From: Alphaproteobacteria bacterium UBA3307
GTDB lineage: Bacteria; Pseudomonadota; Alphaproteobacteria; RF32; CAG-239
DNA length: 61,140 bases
Assembly: GCA_002361365.1 (NCBI GenBank)
Contig: DEST01000115.1
Location: forward strand, 1 to 61,140
Direction: 5' to 3'
This document shows, piece after piece, positions 1 to 8,772 of the stretch. The stretch's first letter is position 1. Every line of letters begins with the position of its first letter. A program made the position numbers and the translations under genes. The notes beneath the pieces were generated by a model. That model was given only the letters and a program-made list of their open reading frames with translations. It searched no databases and was not told the DNA's origin.

Positions 1-1079
1 GAGCCACTATTTGCCGAACTCTTTTTACCGGAAGGTATTGCCGGTGCAATATCCCATTCATTACTGGTATCGGCATAAGTAACATACTGCATACCCTCAT
101 CATCTGAACGTCTGAGTTTTAAGCACACCATACGCTTACCGCTACGCATTACCATATCACCAACACCCTCTACAATTATCAGGCGATTGTTAGGACCTTT
201 GGTTCTAAAGCCGATTGGAGTTTCACTGCGCTCTATAATCATTGTAACAATCGGACGCTGCACCATATTCAGCGCCTTTTCACCCAAATCTATATAAGTA
301 AAAATATCGTCATGCCACACGCGTTCCGGCGCAATTATCACATCATCAGGATTTGGTACATAAATTTCTACATCAAAGCGGAATTTTTCCGGATCCATCG
401 GAATACTGCGCAACCAGTCTTCTTTTAAAAACCGCCGTGTATATGCCGGATTTGCCAAATCTCCGGTGCCACCGCTCAAATTACCGAAACCACCTGATGT
501 TGCTCCCGCCCCCCGACCTGAATTTTCCGATGAGTCACCATTTAAAACCTCAATATCTACAATTGAGTTGGTCAAACGTTCGGTATTATATGCTTCACTG
601 CGAGCATAAAACGCATAAACGTTACCGGAGCGACCAAATACCAAAATGTTGGTATCAACCCCATTGCGCCCGCCTTTAGGCTGTAAAATTACGGCATGTG
701 GCAAACGTGTTCCCGTAAAAGAACCGGTATCGCCGACTTTAACACTTTCTATAAGTTCCCATTCCGGAAAATTAATCAGAGTCATCATTCCTTCGCGCAA
801 ACGCACCGGCAACACCAAATCCGGCGACCAATAATATTTAGAATATGCCGGTTTGCTTTGGCCTTCTCCCAGATTTTGTAATGGGTCTTGCCAAGCCTCT
901 TGAATCATTCCGAGGTTATTAAAGCCGGCATAATTCATATTCATCGGCTGATAGTTGCCTTGAGATTGTTCGGCATATTGATCAAGCGAACCTTCTTCTT
1001 CCAACAACTTGGAAACGCCGTTGTTGCTTAGCAACATTCCGGAAAGTATTATCAGCAAAAATTTCAGACTCTTTTTCAT
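1..1079 (-). CDS. virB9: VirB9/TrbG/CagX-family T4SS outer-membrane complex protein (3' end beyond window)
   Basis: The frame stays open from an ATG at 1079 to the left edge (about 359 codons), so the C-terminus is missing. It has a hydrophobic signal peptide (MKKSLKFLLIILSG), then the VirB9 pattern: an N-terminal beta domain with VRLREGMMTLINFPEWE, VILQPKG and NILVFGRSGNVYAFYARSE, a glycine/serine-rich linker, and a C-terminal part with FTYIDLGEKA, RPIVTMIIERSE and NRLIIVEG. VirB9 forms the outer-membrane core ring with VirB7 and VirB10. It starts 16 bp after the stop of the upstream virB8 gene. virB10 would be the expected next gene but is outside the window. The family call is firm; the symbol is by homology of role. 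Confidence 0.88.
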   Translation of the reverse strand, partial: MKKSLKFLLIILSGMLLSNNGVSKLLEEEGSLDQYAEQSQGNYQPMNMNYAGFNNLGMIQEAWQDPLQNLGEGQSKPAYSKYYWSPDLVLPVRLREGMMTLINFPEWELIESVKVGDTGSFTGTRLPHAVILQPKGGRNGVDTNILVFGRSGNVYAFYARSEAYNTERLTNSIVDIEVLNGDSSENSGRGAGATSGGFGNLSGGTGDLANPAYTRRFLKEDWLRSIPMDPEKFRFDVEIYVPNPDDVIIAPERVWHDDIFTYIDLGEKALNMVQRPIVTMIIERSETPIGFRTKGPNNRLIIVEGVGDMVMRSGKRMVCLKLRRSDDEGMQYVTYADTSNEWDIAPAIPSGKKSSANSG

Positions 1080-1095
1080 AGCTTTATTCCTAACA

Positions 1096-1845
1096 TTATC
1101 CGTCAATAAGTTTTGTCCCGTACGAAATCACCTTAAACCCTACCGGATTTTTCAGTCTTTCTTTATACTGTACTGCGCGCGTACGATATTGTATTCGTAA
1201 TGTGGCCCTAAATTTTTTGGTGGTCGGCGTCACTGAGGACGGCAAATAATAATCCACACTGTACTCTACCTGCCAAACGGCCTCATCAACCTCATTTACC
1301 GTTAAAATTTTTACATTACTCGTTATCCCGTCTTCACGCATTTGCTGCAATAATTTAGTGCCGTTACCTTTAATAAACGCCGTATACACACGGTCTGACG
1401 ACATTTCTTGCAAATCTCCGCCGCTAAGCCAACGCGATTCCATCTCATCAATATCCGGCAACAATGTGGTTCGTAATAAAACATATTGACGTACAAATGT
1501 TTCCGTTATTGATTTTTTAGCTTCCATATCGCGACTATACGGCAAAATGTTATAGACTTGGTCTTCTTTGTTGGTCAGGGTAACCAAATATGGTTCAACC
1601 CGATACAGCGGCAAAATATTGGCAATTGTCAAAAGCAAAATCAAATTACAACAAATGCTGATAGCCGTCACCACAGCAAAAGCGCGTGCTGTCCACAAAT
1701 ATCGCTTTTCACTGGCGTTGACCACCAAGCTTTCTTCCGAATGCCGAATAGAATGCCGTGTAGCCGTATGCTGGTCAGGCTGCTGTTGCGGTCTGTCATT
1801 TGAAATTAAGCGCTGTTGTACGTTGATTTTGCCGAGTTCTGCCAT
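1096..1845 (-). CDS. virB8: VirB8-family inner-membrane T4SS assembly protein (copy nearest virB9)
   Basis: 249 aa. A cytoplasmic N-terminus rich in Gln/His is followed by one membrane helix (about residues 50-77, with ARAFAVVTAISICC) and a periplasmic VirB8/TraJ domain containing NILPLYRVEPYLVTL, TETFVRQYVLLRTTLLPD, SDRVYTAFI and a C-terminal YKERLKNPVGFKVISY. VirB8 is a bitopic scaffold that nucleates the P-type T4SS core. It sits between a VirB7-like lipoprotein gene (18 bp upstream) and virB9. A second, divergent virB8 lies 356 bp upstream, so the locus carries two paralogues. Confidence 0.88.
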   Translation of the reverse strand: MAELGKINVQQRLISNDRPQQQPDQHTATRHSIRHSEESLVVNASEKRYLWTARAFAVVTAISICCNLILLLTIANILPLYRVEPYLVTLTNKEDQVYNILPYSRDMEAKKSITETFVRQYVLLRTTLLPDIDEMESRWLSGGDLQEMSSDRVYTAFIKGNGTKLLQQMREDGITSNVKILTVNEVDEAVWQVEYSVDYYLPSSVTPTTKKFRATLRIQYRTRAVQYKERLKNPVGFKVISYGTKLIDG

Positions 1846-1862
1846 TTTTTTGCCCTATTACA

Positions 1863-2051
1863 CTATATTGCTTCCCAAAACCAATCCGGAACATTTTTAA
1901 TGAGCTCAATTTGCATACAAGCGCACGGAGAAAGTTTGAGCTCGTTGACATCTTTACCAATCCCTACCGCTTCCGGTTCATAGTATGAACCAAATAAACT
2001 ACAGGCGGATAATATCAACAGCACCATAAAAACCAATATTTTTTTATACAT
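1863..2051 (-). CDS. Small VirB7-like lipoprotein
   Basis: 62 aa. A short hydrophobic leader ends in a lipobox (LILSAC, Cys17), so the mature protein is a lipoprotein of about 46 residues. It ends with a Cys-x-Cys (SPCACMQ) and an aromatic tail. Length, lipobox and its place just before virB8-virB9 all match VirB7, the small lipoprotein that stabilises VirB9 in the outer membrane. The sequence itself is too short and divergent to prove homology, so the role is inferred from context. The start is preceded by AGAGAGGAA at a good distance. Confidence 0.7.
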   Translation of the reverse strand: MYKKILVFMVLLILSACSLFGSYYEPEAVGIGKDVNELKLSPCACMQIELIKNVPDWFWEAI

Positions 2052-2200
2052 TATTCCTCTCTCTTTGTTATATTTTGCAAACCACCGCGAATCGGCGATT
2101 TTTTCAGGAATATCCAGCCTTGCAACATCTGTTGCAGGTATGCACAGATACTTCTTTGCCTATGATAATAAAGCAAAAAGATTAAAATAAATTAAACAAA
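2052..2200 (-). other. 149-bp gap between the two virB8 genes
   Basis: There is no ORF here. On the minus strand it contains a short hairpin (TGCAAC-aga-tGTTGCA, around 2122-2137), and TATTAT at 2164-2169 could serve as a -10, but no good -35 box is visible. It is the longest gap in the left half of the T4SS locus and may hold a weak internal promoter for the lipoprotein-virB8-virB9 end. Confidence 0.3.
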
Positions 2201-2953
2201 TTATTCTCTTATTTCACTCTGATTATATTTTACAACTGTGAAGCCGAGCGGATTTATTAAACGCGTTTTCATCAACCGACGATGCGCAAAAAAACGAGGG
2301 GTTACCGATGCTTTATAACGCAGAATTTTTAAAGTAAGTGCACCGGTTTCGTTGCGGCCTTTGGAAAGATTATATACCGTGAACACTACCAACCAAGCCG
2401 GAGAATTTTCTTCTCTGGTAACCGAATCTATATATACTTCGCTGGAAAAATCCTTATCAAACATTTTGTTTATGTGTTTTATATTCGCCCCCACAAAATT
2501 CATATACACATCATCTGTTGATAAATAATTCACAATTCCTCCCGGTCCCCAACGGGTAGTCATCTCTTTTTCATCATTTACAACCGTGTTGCGCATAATT
2601 ACATATTGTCTCACATACATTTCCGTTAATTGCTTGATAGAAGGCATATTTTCCGCAATCGGCTCATAACGCACCATACTGGACGAGTCTTTTTGATTAG
2701 CCACCAAAATCAGTGGCTCAACCATAATTTCCGGTGCCAGACGAAATATTACCAAAGTCGAGCTTAAAAAAAATCCCAAAGAAACAACGGCGCACAATAT
2801 CACCAAGCGCGAAAGCCATAAAAAGTATATTTCTTTGCTTGAAGATACACGATTCTCCGAATCGTTCAGAAAATGCGGCTGATATTCCGATGTTTTATTA
2901 GCGTTTTTACCGGTTAATAAAACTTTTTTTGTGCCATCACCTAATTGAACCAC
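2201..2953 (-). CDS. VirB8-family protein, second paralogue
   Basis: 250 aa with the same layout as the other VirB8: a charged cytoplasmic N-terminus, a single membrane helix (about residues 46-70, LSRLVILCAVVSLGFFLSST), then the periplasmic domain with LTEMYVRQYVIMRNTVVND, the motif STDDVYMNFV and the C-terminal TRLINPLGFTVVKY. These align clearly with YVRQYVLLRTTLLPD and RLKNPVGFKVISY of the first copy, but overall identity is low, so the duplication is old. Duplicated VirB8 is known from Rickettsiales rvh systems. It directly follows the 1491-aa gene with a 30-bp spacer and may form mixed assemblies with the other VirB8. Confidence 0.82.
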   Translation of the reverse strand: MVQLGDGTKKVLLTGKNANKTSEYQPHFLNDSENRVSSSKEIYFLWLSRLVILCAVVSLGFFLSSTLVIFRLAPEIMVEPLILVANQKDSSSMVRYEPIAENMPSIKQLTEMYVRQYVIMRNTVVNDEKEMTTRWGPGGIVNYLSTDDVYMNFVGANIKHINKMFDKDFSSEVYIDSVTREENSPAWLVVFTVYNLSKGRNETGALTLKILRYKASVTPRFFAHRRLMKTRLINPLGFTVVKYNQSEIRE

Positions 2954-2983
2954 GACTGCCTCGCTTTTGTTTCTTTATATAGA

Positions 2984-5900
2984 TCAGTATGCCGCACAAT
3001 ACGGATGTCTGTAATGAGTTTTCTGACGCTCGTCCTCTGCTTTTTTAGCCTCATTATACTTATTACCGACATCTATATCCGCTTGACGATTTTTAATTTT
3101 TGCTTCCAAATCTTCAAGCTCTTCCGTACCGTTGACGGCGACAATCTCATCGCTATCCGCTTGCAATACAGCAACCTTGTGCATCAATTTTTCGTACTTA
3201 TCGCGAACATTTGCAGACATACCGGCGCCCTTTGGCAAAGATTGCATCTTTTGTAATGCCATATCTATATATATGCCTTTTTCTTCATCAATAGTTTGGG
3301 CAGCCTGATTGTAATCTTGCTCATTGAGCAGATTAAAGTCGTCCGTAATTTCAAAAGTGCCTACCGAAATAGTATCTGCCAATTTTTGACGAATTTCAGC
3401 AATTTGCTTTTCCAACTTTTTCATTTGGTCTGCTACAATCGATTCATACTCCACTTGGTCTAAATAATCCCCAAACTGATTACGGTCATAAAGCACACGA
3501 TTTGCCTGATAAAACCGCATATCCGTTGTCATATCCGAACCGACATCTTCTGTCTTGTTAATTGCATCTATTGCTTTAAGTAAAGAATTATTAAATGTCA
3601 ACCGGTGTGGCAAAGAAGCTATACCCTTATTTCCGACAATAATGCCAGTACCAAATAGGGTACTTAAACCTGATGGCAAGTCAGGAATATAGGCCAAAAT
3701 TGTTCCCAATTCACTACCCTTTATTGCTGTTGTTGAAAGATTATCCTTAACCGGTCTATAGCCTCCGCCGACTTCTTCATCTGCAACAATATTATTACCA
3801 TCTTGATTCGTCAGCTTTATTCCGCGACACTGAGGAAGTTTATTTTGTTCATCAAAGCTGGCCGGACGAGCACTATGATAATACATCGGACCGTCATTTG
3901 TACTTACAACATCTATAACATTGTTCTCGCTCAAACACGGATATACTCCTGAACGCAGCAAAGTCTTTTCATTATCACCTACCAACAAATCGGCCATTTC
4001 TTCTTTTTCTCCCAACAGTTTGGCCCAATCTATTTGCTTTTGCACAAAAGCGTGGTGTTTCATTATATATTTCCATATCTCCGGAACGGTCGAAGCATAG
4101 GTTTTACCGCCATATTCCATTCCGCCGTATTGATTCAAAAACTTCAAAAAGCTCTCAACCGAAATATATACTTTTCTATTATTATCAACATCGTTACGGT
4201 CTGTATAGTATTTATCCATATTATTAAAATCCGCAACATCAAAATGGAAAATCTCACGTACCGGTGCCGAACTGAAGTTTACCGGAGATTTAGGAGCAGA
4301 AAAATCTTGCGGCAAGCCGATTGCGCCAACAAAATATTCGCTATCTTCTTGCGTGCAATTTTGTTCTTTGCAAACATCCGTAAAAATATTAAGCGCCGGT
4401 GTCAAATTTTCTTGCGTATCCGCTGCAAATTCGTGCATTTCATCGATAGCTTCACAATTTTTTAAGTCTGTAAGTTTTATTGCTGTGATTTTTTTAATCA
4501 TATCGTTATGAATTTGCTGAACTTTAGGCGCTGTTTCAACATAATAAAGCTCTTGAGTGGTCTTTAGTTTATCTATTTTTGCTTTTGCTTCTGATACCTG
4601 TTTTAGAGCATAATCGCGTACGCACTGAACCAAGCGGTTTGTCAAATCAAGCGGCAAAACTTCTTCAATAGCGCTATCCAATGCTTTTATTTTGCGGGCA
4701 ACGCGCAGATTTTCTACCAACTCATTGAACATAACCCCTGATTTTGCTTCTGCATCGCTCATATTCTTAACATATTGCACTCGTAATCTTTCCAAATCTT
4801 CTTTTATTTGAGCAACCTTTTCTTGAGCACGTTTGACGATGTTTTCATAGTTTTTAATCTTATTTTCAGCCGATGCCATCACACTTTTAGCCTGAGCCGA
4901 CATTTTTTCATTGTTTTGTCGGGTTTTATTAAATTCGGCATTTTGCGGAGAATCCTTACTTAGCTTTCGGCCGGCATAAATTTCTTGACTGTATTCAACT
5001 CCTTCGGTTGCCTCCGGTGTAGTGGCATCTGCACTTTTTACCATTTCGTGATTTTTATTATATTCCTGATTCAGCTTACTTATTTGGGTGTTAGCATCGT
5101 TGATTATTTTGTACCAATTTTGCAACTCTTTTTGCTTTGTTGCACGATTTTTGGCGTATTCTTCCCGAATTTTTTGGTACTCATCTTCTTCAGCTTTAAT
5201 AGCCGCCTCTATTTGCAAAGTTTCAAAGTTCTCAAAAGGCGTTTCTTTTACGGCTGATTGCGAAACAATAACTCCTCGTTGCTCTTTTAGAGAATCTGCC
5301 AAATCCTGTTTAAGTTCGGGAACTGACTTTTGCAATTCTTTCAACATTTTTTCGGCATCTTTACGTTGTTTATCCGGACTAATCGGCGGAACACCGGAAA
5401 TTGTTTTATACGGATATACCGGATTCAGATTAAGAGCAATTTTAAGCAAAATTTCCATCTGAGACATCTGACTTATATATTCTGCAATATTTTCATATTT
5501 GCCATCAATATATTGGTCATAAAAGTATATCTGGTCGGTCCACAGCGGAAATTTACTCTTGCGCGTTCCCCATTCATTAACACCGGTATCCAAATCCAGC
5601 GCCAGTTCTTTTGCTACTTCAGAACCGATGACCCAACGTATTAAACTATCTTTGCGCGCATTCTCTTTTTCTTCTTCGCCTTTTTGTTGGTCTTTCAAAT
5701 TAGAGGCCGTATCATCAGTCCCTTTATCCGACGTTTGAGTTGTAATTTCATCCAAAAGTTCTTCATCTGCGCTGTCATCTGAACTATGTGAAGTTACAAA
5801 CAAAGCGTCATCATCTTTTTTATTTTCTTCATCAGTATCCAAGCTGATTGTGGCACGAGTTACATATCCGTCTTCTCCGTTTTGCTCTTCCAAAACCTGT

Positions 5901-7459
5901 ACAGATGCTTCTGTATCTCCGGCGGCATCTTCGTCCTTAGCCTCGGTATATAATGTAAACAAATATTTGGCGATTCCGTTTGGCATCGAATCTGCGTGCA
6001 ATTCCGCCACATAGCAACTATGCGCTGAATCTCCGGCACACACTGTATCAAACAAACCATCAGAGGTCGCCTCGGAATCTATCGGTCTTTCCGGCTCATA
6101 ATGACAGGTGATTTGCCCGTTGCCGCTATAAATACAATTCTGCCCGAACCATGTGATATTGGAATCTGTATAGTGCGGTTTTAACATATTCATAATACAC
6201 TCTCCGGATTCCGCTAAATTCTGCTGTGCCAATTCCATCTGCTTTTGCGCACTGGCATAGTCTTCAAACACTTTTTTATACTCCGGCAAGGTTTGTTTCA
6301 TATTATGCATATGTTGTGCGCTGTTTAAATCTTGACGAATTTCTTGTAATATTTTTAAACTTGCCACATCGTCTTCTCTTTCATCAATTGCTGCCGTAAA
6401 ACTCTGCGGATTATTGGCATCTTCAAAATCACCTTTTATCACATTATCGCGATTGGTCAAATTTTCCTCATATTCAGCCAATTCTTCGGCGGCTAATTTT
6501 TCTTCTTCCGTAGATAAATCGGCAAAAGATACTTCCGCGCTGATATAATTATAGGCAGTGTTTTCTGATGGTGCTAAATATTTTTCCGGCAAAGATGACG
6601 TTTTGTCTAACGTTTTATCTTTATCCTTTTCTTTATCATATTCGCGGATTTTTGCCATTTTATCTATGCCGATAACCGCTTGATGTTGAGCGTGCATTGC
6701 CACCAACATCAAATTATATTTCATAATTGTTTCATAAAGTTTTTCAGCCTGTAACGCACTGTTCCAGAAACAAACTTGGTCTTCTTTAGTGTCATCACCG
6801 TTATCGGCTTGTTCCTGACAGCTTGTTAAGCCTATTTCATCACATTTTTCTCCCTCAACCAGACAACTTTCAATCATATCCAACTGACGTAGCATACCCA
6901 AATCTTCCATATTTTTGGAACCTTCTTTTGCCTCCGGTTTGCCATAAAGCTCTTTTTCCATTTCTATTGCAGTCAAATACATTTCCATTGTAGTATCCAT
7001 TTTGAGCTGCTCACCTAGTGTTTTGTATGCCTCTTTGACTTGTGCTTTATCTGACGGATATTGCATAAAAAGTTTAATAAAAGCATCTTTGACGGAAGCC
7101 TCATCTTTTAAATCAGCAATTGTACTGTCCTTAATGGTCCGCGCATAACTGATGATTTTTTTACGTTTTTCTTTGCTTTGTTTCCATTTATTAAATGCCG
7201 TTGTGCCCATTTTGGCGGCATAAGACATAGCCATTTGTTTTAAGGTGGTCATATCTGTATATTTTTCCAAATCCTTGCGAATTTCTTTTACTTGGTCATA
7301 ATAAGATACTGCCGTTGAAATTGCCGGCGCAACACACATCGGGCAAAATTGCGGAGAAAAAGGTATCAGCGGTGTAAAATCAGGCCAAATTGCGTGCGCA
7401 TTGTGTGTAAAACAAACACAAGTCAAAAACACCGATATAGAATAGATAAATTTTCTCAT
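2984..7459 (-). CDS. Giant exported coiled-coil protein of the T4SS locus, unknown function
   Basis: 1491 aa from the ATG at 7459, chosen because TAGGAGAACGACC precedes it; an upstream in-frame start at 7489 would overlap the previous gene. It has a signal peptide ending AHNAHA, then a Cys pair (CPMC). The rest is mostly charged helical/coiled-coil sequence, with Cys-rich patches (CLVEGEKCDEIGLTSC) and acidic low-complexity stretches around residues 560-620. I see no membrane helix after the signal peptide, no Walker motif and no enzymatic motif. It is therefore probably a periplasmic or surface structural protein of the secretion machine. I do not recognise the family. It is not VirB6, which is polytopic. 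Confidence 0.85.
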   Translation of the reverse strand: MRKFIYSISVFLTCVCFTHNAHAIWPDFTPLIPFSPQFCPMCVAPAISTAVSYYDQVKEIRKDLEKYTDMTTLKQMAMSYAAKMGTTAFNKWKQSKEKRKKIISYARTIKDSTIADLKDEASVKDAFIKLFMQYPSDKAQVKEAYKTLGEQLKMDTTMEMYLTAIEMEKELYGKPEAKEGSKNMEDLGMLRQLDMIESCLVEGEKCDEIGLTSCQEQADNGDDTKEDQVCFWNSALQAEKLYETIMKYNLMLVAMHAQHQAVIGIDKMAKIREYDKEKDKDKTLDKTSSLPEKYLAPSENTAYNYISAEVSFADLSTEEEKLAAEELAEYEENLTNRDNVIKGDFEDANNPQSFTAAIDEREDDVASLKILQEIRQDLNSAQHMHNMKQTLPEYKKVFEDYASAQKQMELAQQNLAESGECIMNMLKPHYTDSNITWFGQNCIYSGNGQITCHYEPERPIDSEATSDGLFDTVCAGDSAHSCYVAELHADSMPNGIAKYLFTLYTEAKDEDAAGDTEASVQVLEEQNGEDGYVTRATISLDTDEENKKDDDALFVTSHSSDDSADEELLDEITTQTSDKGTDDTASNLKDQQKGEEEKENARKDSLIRWVIGSEVAKELALDLDTGVNEWGTRKSKFPLWTDQIYFYDQYIDGKYENIAEYISQMSQMEILLKIALNLNPVYPYKTISGVPPISPDKQRKDAEKMLKELQKSVPELKQDLADSLKEQRGVIVSQSAVKETPFENFETLQIEAAIKAEEDEYQKIREEYAKNRATKQKELQNWYKIINDANTQISKLNQEYNKNHEMVKSADATTPEATEGVEYSQEIYAGRKLSKDSPQNAEFNKTRQNNEKMSAQAKSVMASAENKIKNYENIVKRAQEKVAQIKEDLERLRVQYVKNMSDAEAKSGVMFNELVENLRVARKIKALDSAIEEVLPLDLTNRLVQCVRDYALKQVSEAKAKIDKLKTTQELYYVETAPKVQQIHNDMIKKITAIKLTDLKNCEAIDEMHEFAADTQENLTPALNIFTDVCKEQNCTQEDSEYFVGAIGLPQDFSAPKSPVNFSSAPVREIFHFDVADFNNMDKYYTDRNDVDNNRKVYISVESFLKFLNQYGGMEYGGKTYASTVPEIWKYIMKHHAFVQKQIDWAKLLGEKEEMADLLVGDNEKTLLRSGVYPCLSENNVIDVVSTNDGPMYYHSARPASFDEQNKLPQCRGIKLTNQDGNNIVADEEVGGGYRPVKDNLSTTAIKGSELGTILAYIPDLPSGLSTLFGTGIIVGNKGIASLPHRLTFNNSLLKAIDAINKTEDVGSDMTTDMRFYQANRVLYDRNQFGDYLDQVEYESIVADQMKKLEKQIAEIRQKLADTISVGTFEITDDFNLLNEQDYNQAAQTIDEEKGIYIDMALQKMQSLPKGAGMSANVRDKYEKLMHKVAVLQADSDEIVAVNGTEELEDLEAKIKNRQADIDVGNKYNEAKKAEDERQKTHYRHPYCAAY

Positions 7460-7469
7460 GGTCGTTCTC

Positions 7470-8753
7470 CTAAAAACCGCTATATACATTGGTAAAGCCG
7501 TTTATTGTATCGTTAATTTTATTTGTTGCCGCAGTTTGCGCCTTATTTTTCAGTTTTTTAAACAGCGTTTGCTTGGTCATTTTATAATCATCCAAATTAA
7601 ATGTTGTCATATCCTTATCATAATCTTGTAGTTTATATTTATCTCGCCAGAATGACATCTCATAGGTTGTTTCCATACGAATTTGCGCCAACAATATCTC
7701 CATATATCTTGCGGCTATTTTAGCATTTTGCAACTCCACACAAACACGCATTGCCGCAGCACCGAAAACACCTTGTGCCATTTGGGTTGCCGCGTCGGCA
7801 CAACCTAAGCTGCGCTCTTTTATTTCTTCAATACTGGTATAAGTTGTTACTGCCGTTTCCATTGCATTTTTGACAGCTTTATAATATTCTTGCTTTCTGA
7901 TTTTGCGCACGCGGTTCATATTTTCCGGATTTTCCGGTTCTGCTTTTTTCAAAAAAAGTTTATCTTGGACAAGTGTGTATAATTCGGTATTTTCTTCATC
8001 TTTTCCCTCTCTCTCAAAAAGTTTTTTTGTTTGCTTGCCTAACATATCAACAACTTCTTTTTCTGAAGTTTTGGCTGTCATCTCATTTATCTTTTTTTGC
8101 TGTGTCTTAATTTTTTCTTGCATTTTCTTATAGTTGGCATCTTCAGCAGCATTTTTTTCTTCTTCCCAAGCAATTTCTTTTTGCAACTTAGGAATTCCTG
8201 CCTCTAACTCTTCTAAGCGGGCTTTTTCCTCATCACTTAGTTCTTCTCCGGCCTTTTTACCGGTCAGACGTTGATTTAGCGCGCTGTATTCAGATTGCAT
8301 TTTGGCAAGTTCTTTTTCCATAGCGGCCTTACGTTTTAGTTTTTCTTGCTCCCGAGCTTGTAAATAAAGCTGCGCCTGCCGATATGAATTGGCATAATCA
8401 AGTTTTAGGTTTCCGAGTTCACCTTTAAGAGCGTTCCACATACCGCTTCCGGTAAAATCTCCGGCATAAAACTGCCCTTTTGCGGCACTAGTCACAATCG
8501 CGCCAGCATTTTTTTTGAGATATCCGAAAATCATTGCTCCTTCGCGTCCGGCAACTTTTTCAACTTTTGCATTTAAAATTTCAAGCTGCGTATTATATAC
8601 ATTTTCAATTTTTTCTTTGGTCTTACCTACTTTATCCGCTATATCAGCCACCGGTGCCGAAAAATCAAGTTTTGAAAATGCTTGTGCATTATGCGAAATT
8701 CCCAACAACGCACTTAGCATACAGAAAGCAAATAAATCTTTTAATCTAAACAT
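7470..8753 (-). CDS. Exported coiled-coil protein of the T4SS locus, unknown
   Basis: 427 aa from the ATG at 8753, which has AGGAAAGGG upstream; the longer in-frame start at 8816 would run into the previous gene. The signal peptide ends SHNAQA. The middle (about residues 130-260) is a long charged coiled coil rich in Lys/Glu, with EEKARLEELEAGIPKLQKE. Near the C-terminus is a conserved-looking helix (NAKIAARYMEILLAQIRMET) that resembles segments in the neighbouring 425-aa and 507-aa proteins. There are two Cys in the C-terminal half. The gene is packed 20 bp after the 425-aa gene and 10 bp before the 1491-aa gene, so it is co-transcribed. Its function is unknown; a pilus-tip or periplasmic T4SS component is possible. 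Confidence 0.82.
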   Translation of the reverse strand: MFRLKDLFAFCMLSALLGISHNAQAFSKLDFSAPVADIADKVGKTKEKIENVYNTQLEILNAKVEKVAGREGAMIFGYLKKNAGAIVTSAAKGQFYAGDFTGSGMWNALKGELGNLKLDYANSYRQAQLYLQAREQEKLKRKAAMEKELAKMQSEYSALNQRLTGKKAGEELSDEEKARLEELEAGIPKLQKEIAWEEEKNAAEDANYKKMQEKIKTQQKKINEMTAKTSEKEVVDMLGKQTKKLFEREGKDEENTELYTLVQDKLFLKKAEPENPENMNRVRKIRKQEYYKAVKNAMETAVTTYTSIEEIKERSLGCADAATQMAQGVFGAAAMRVCVELQNAKIAARYMEILLAQIRMETTYEMSFWRDKYKLQDYDKDMTTFNLDDYKMTKQTLFKKLKNKAQTAATNKINDTINGFTNVYSGF

Positions 8754-8772
8754 TGTCTTATTCCCTTTCCTG

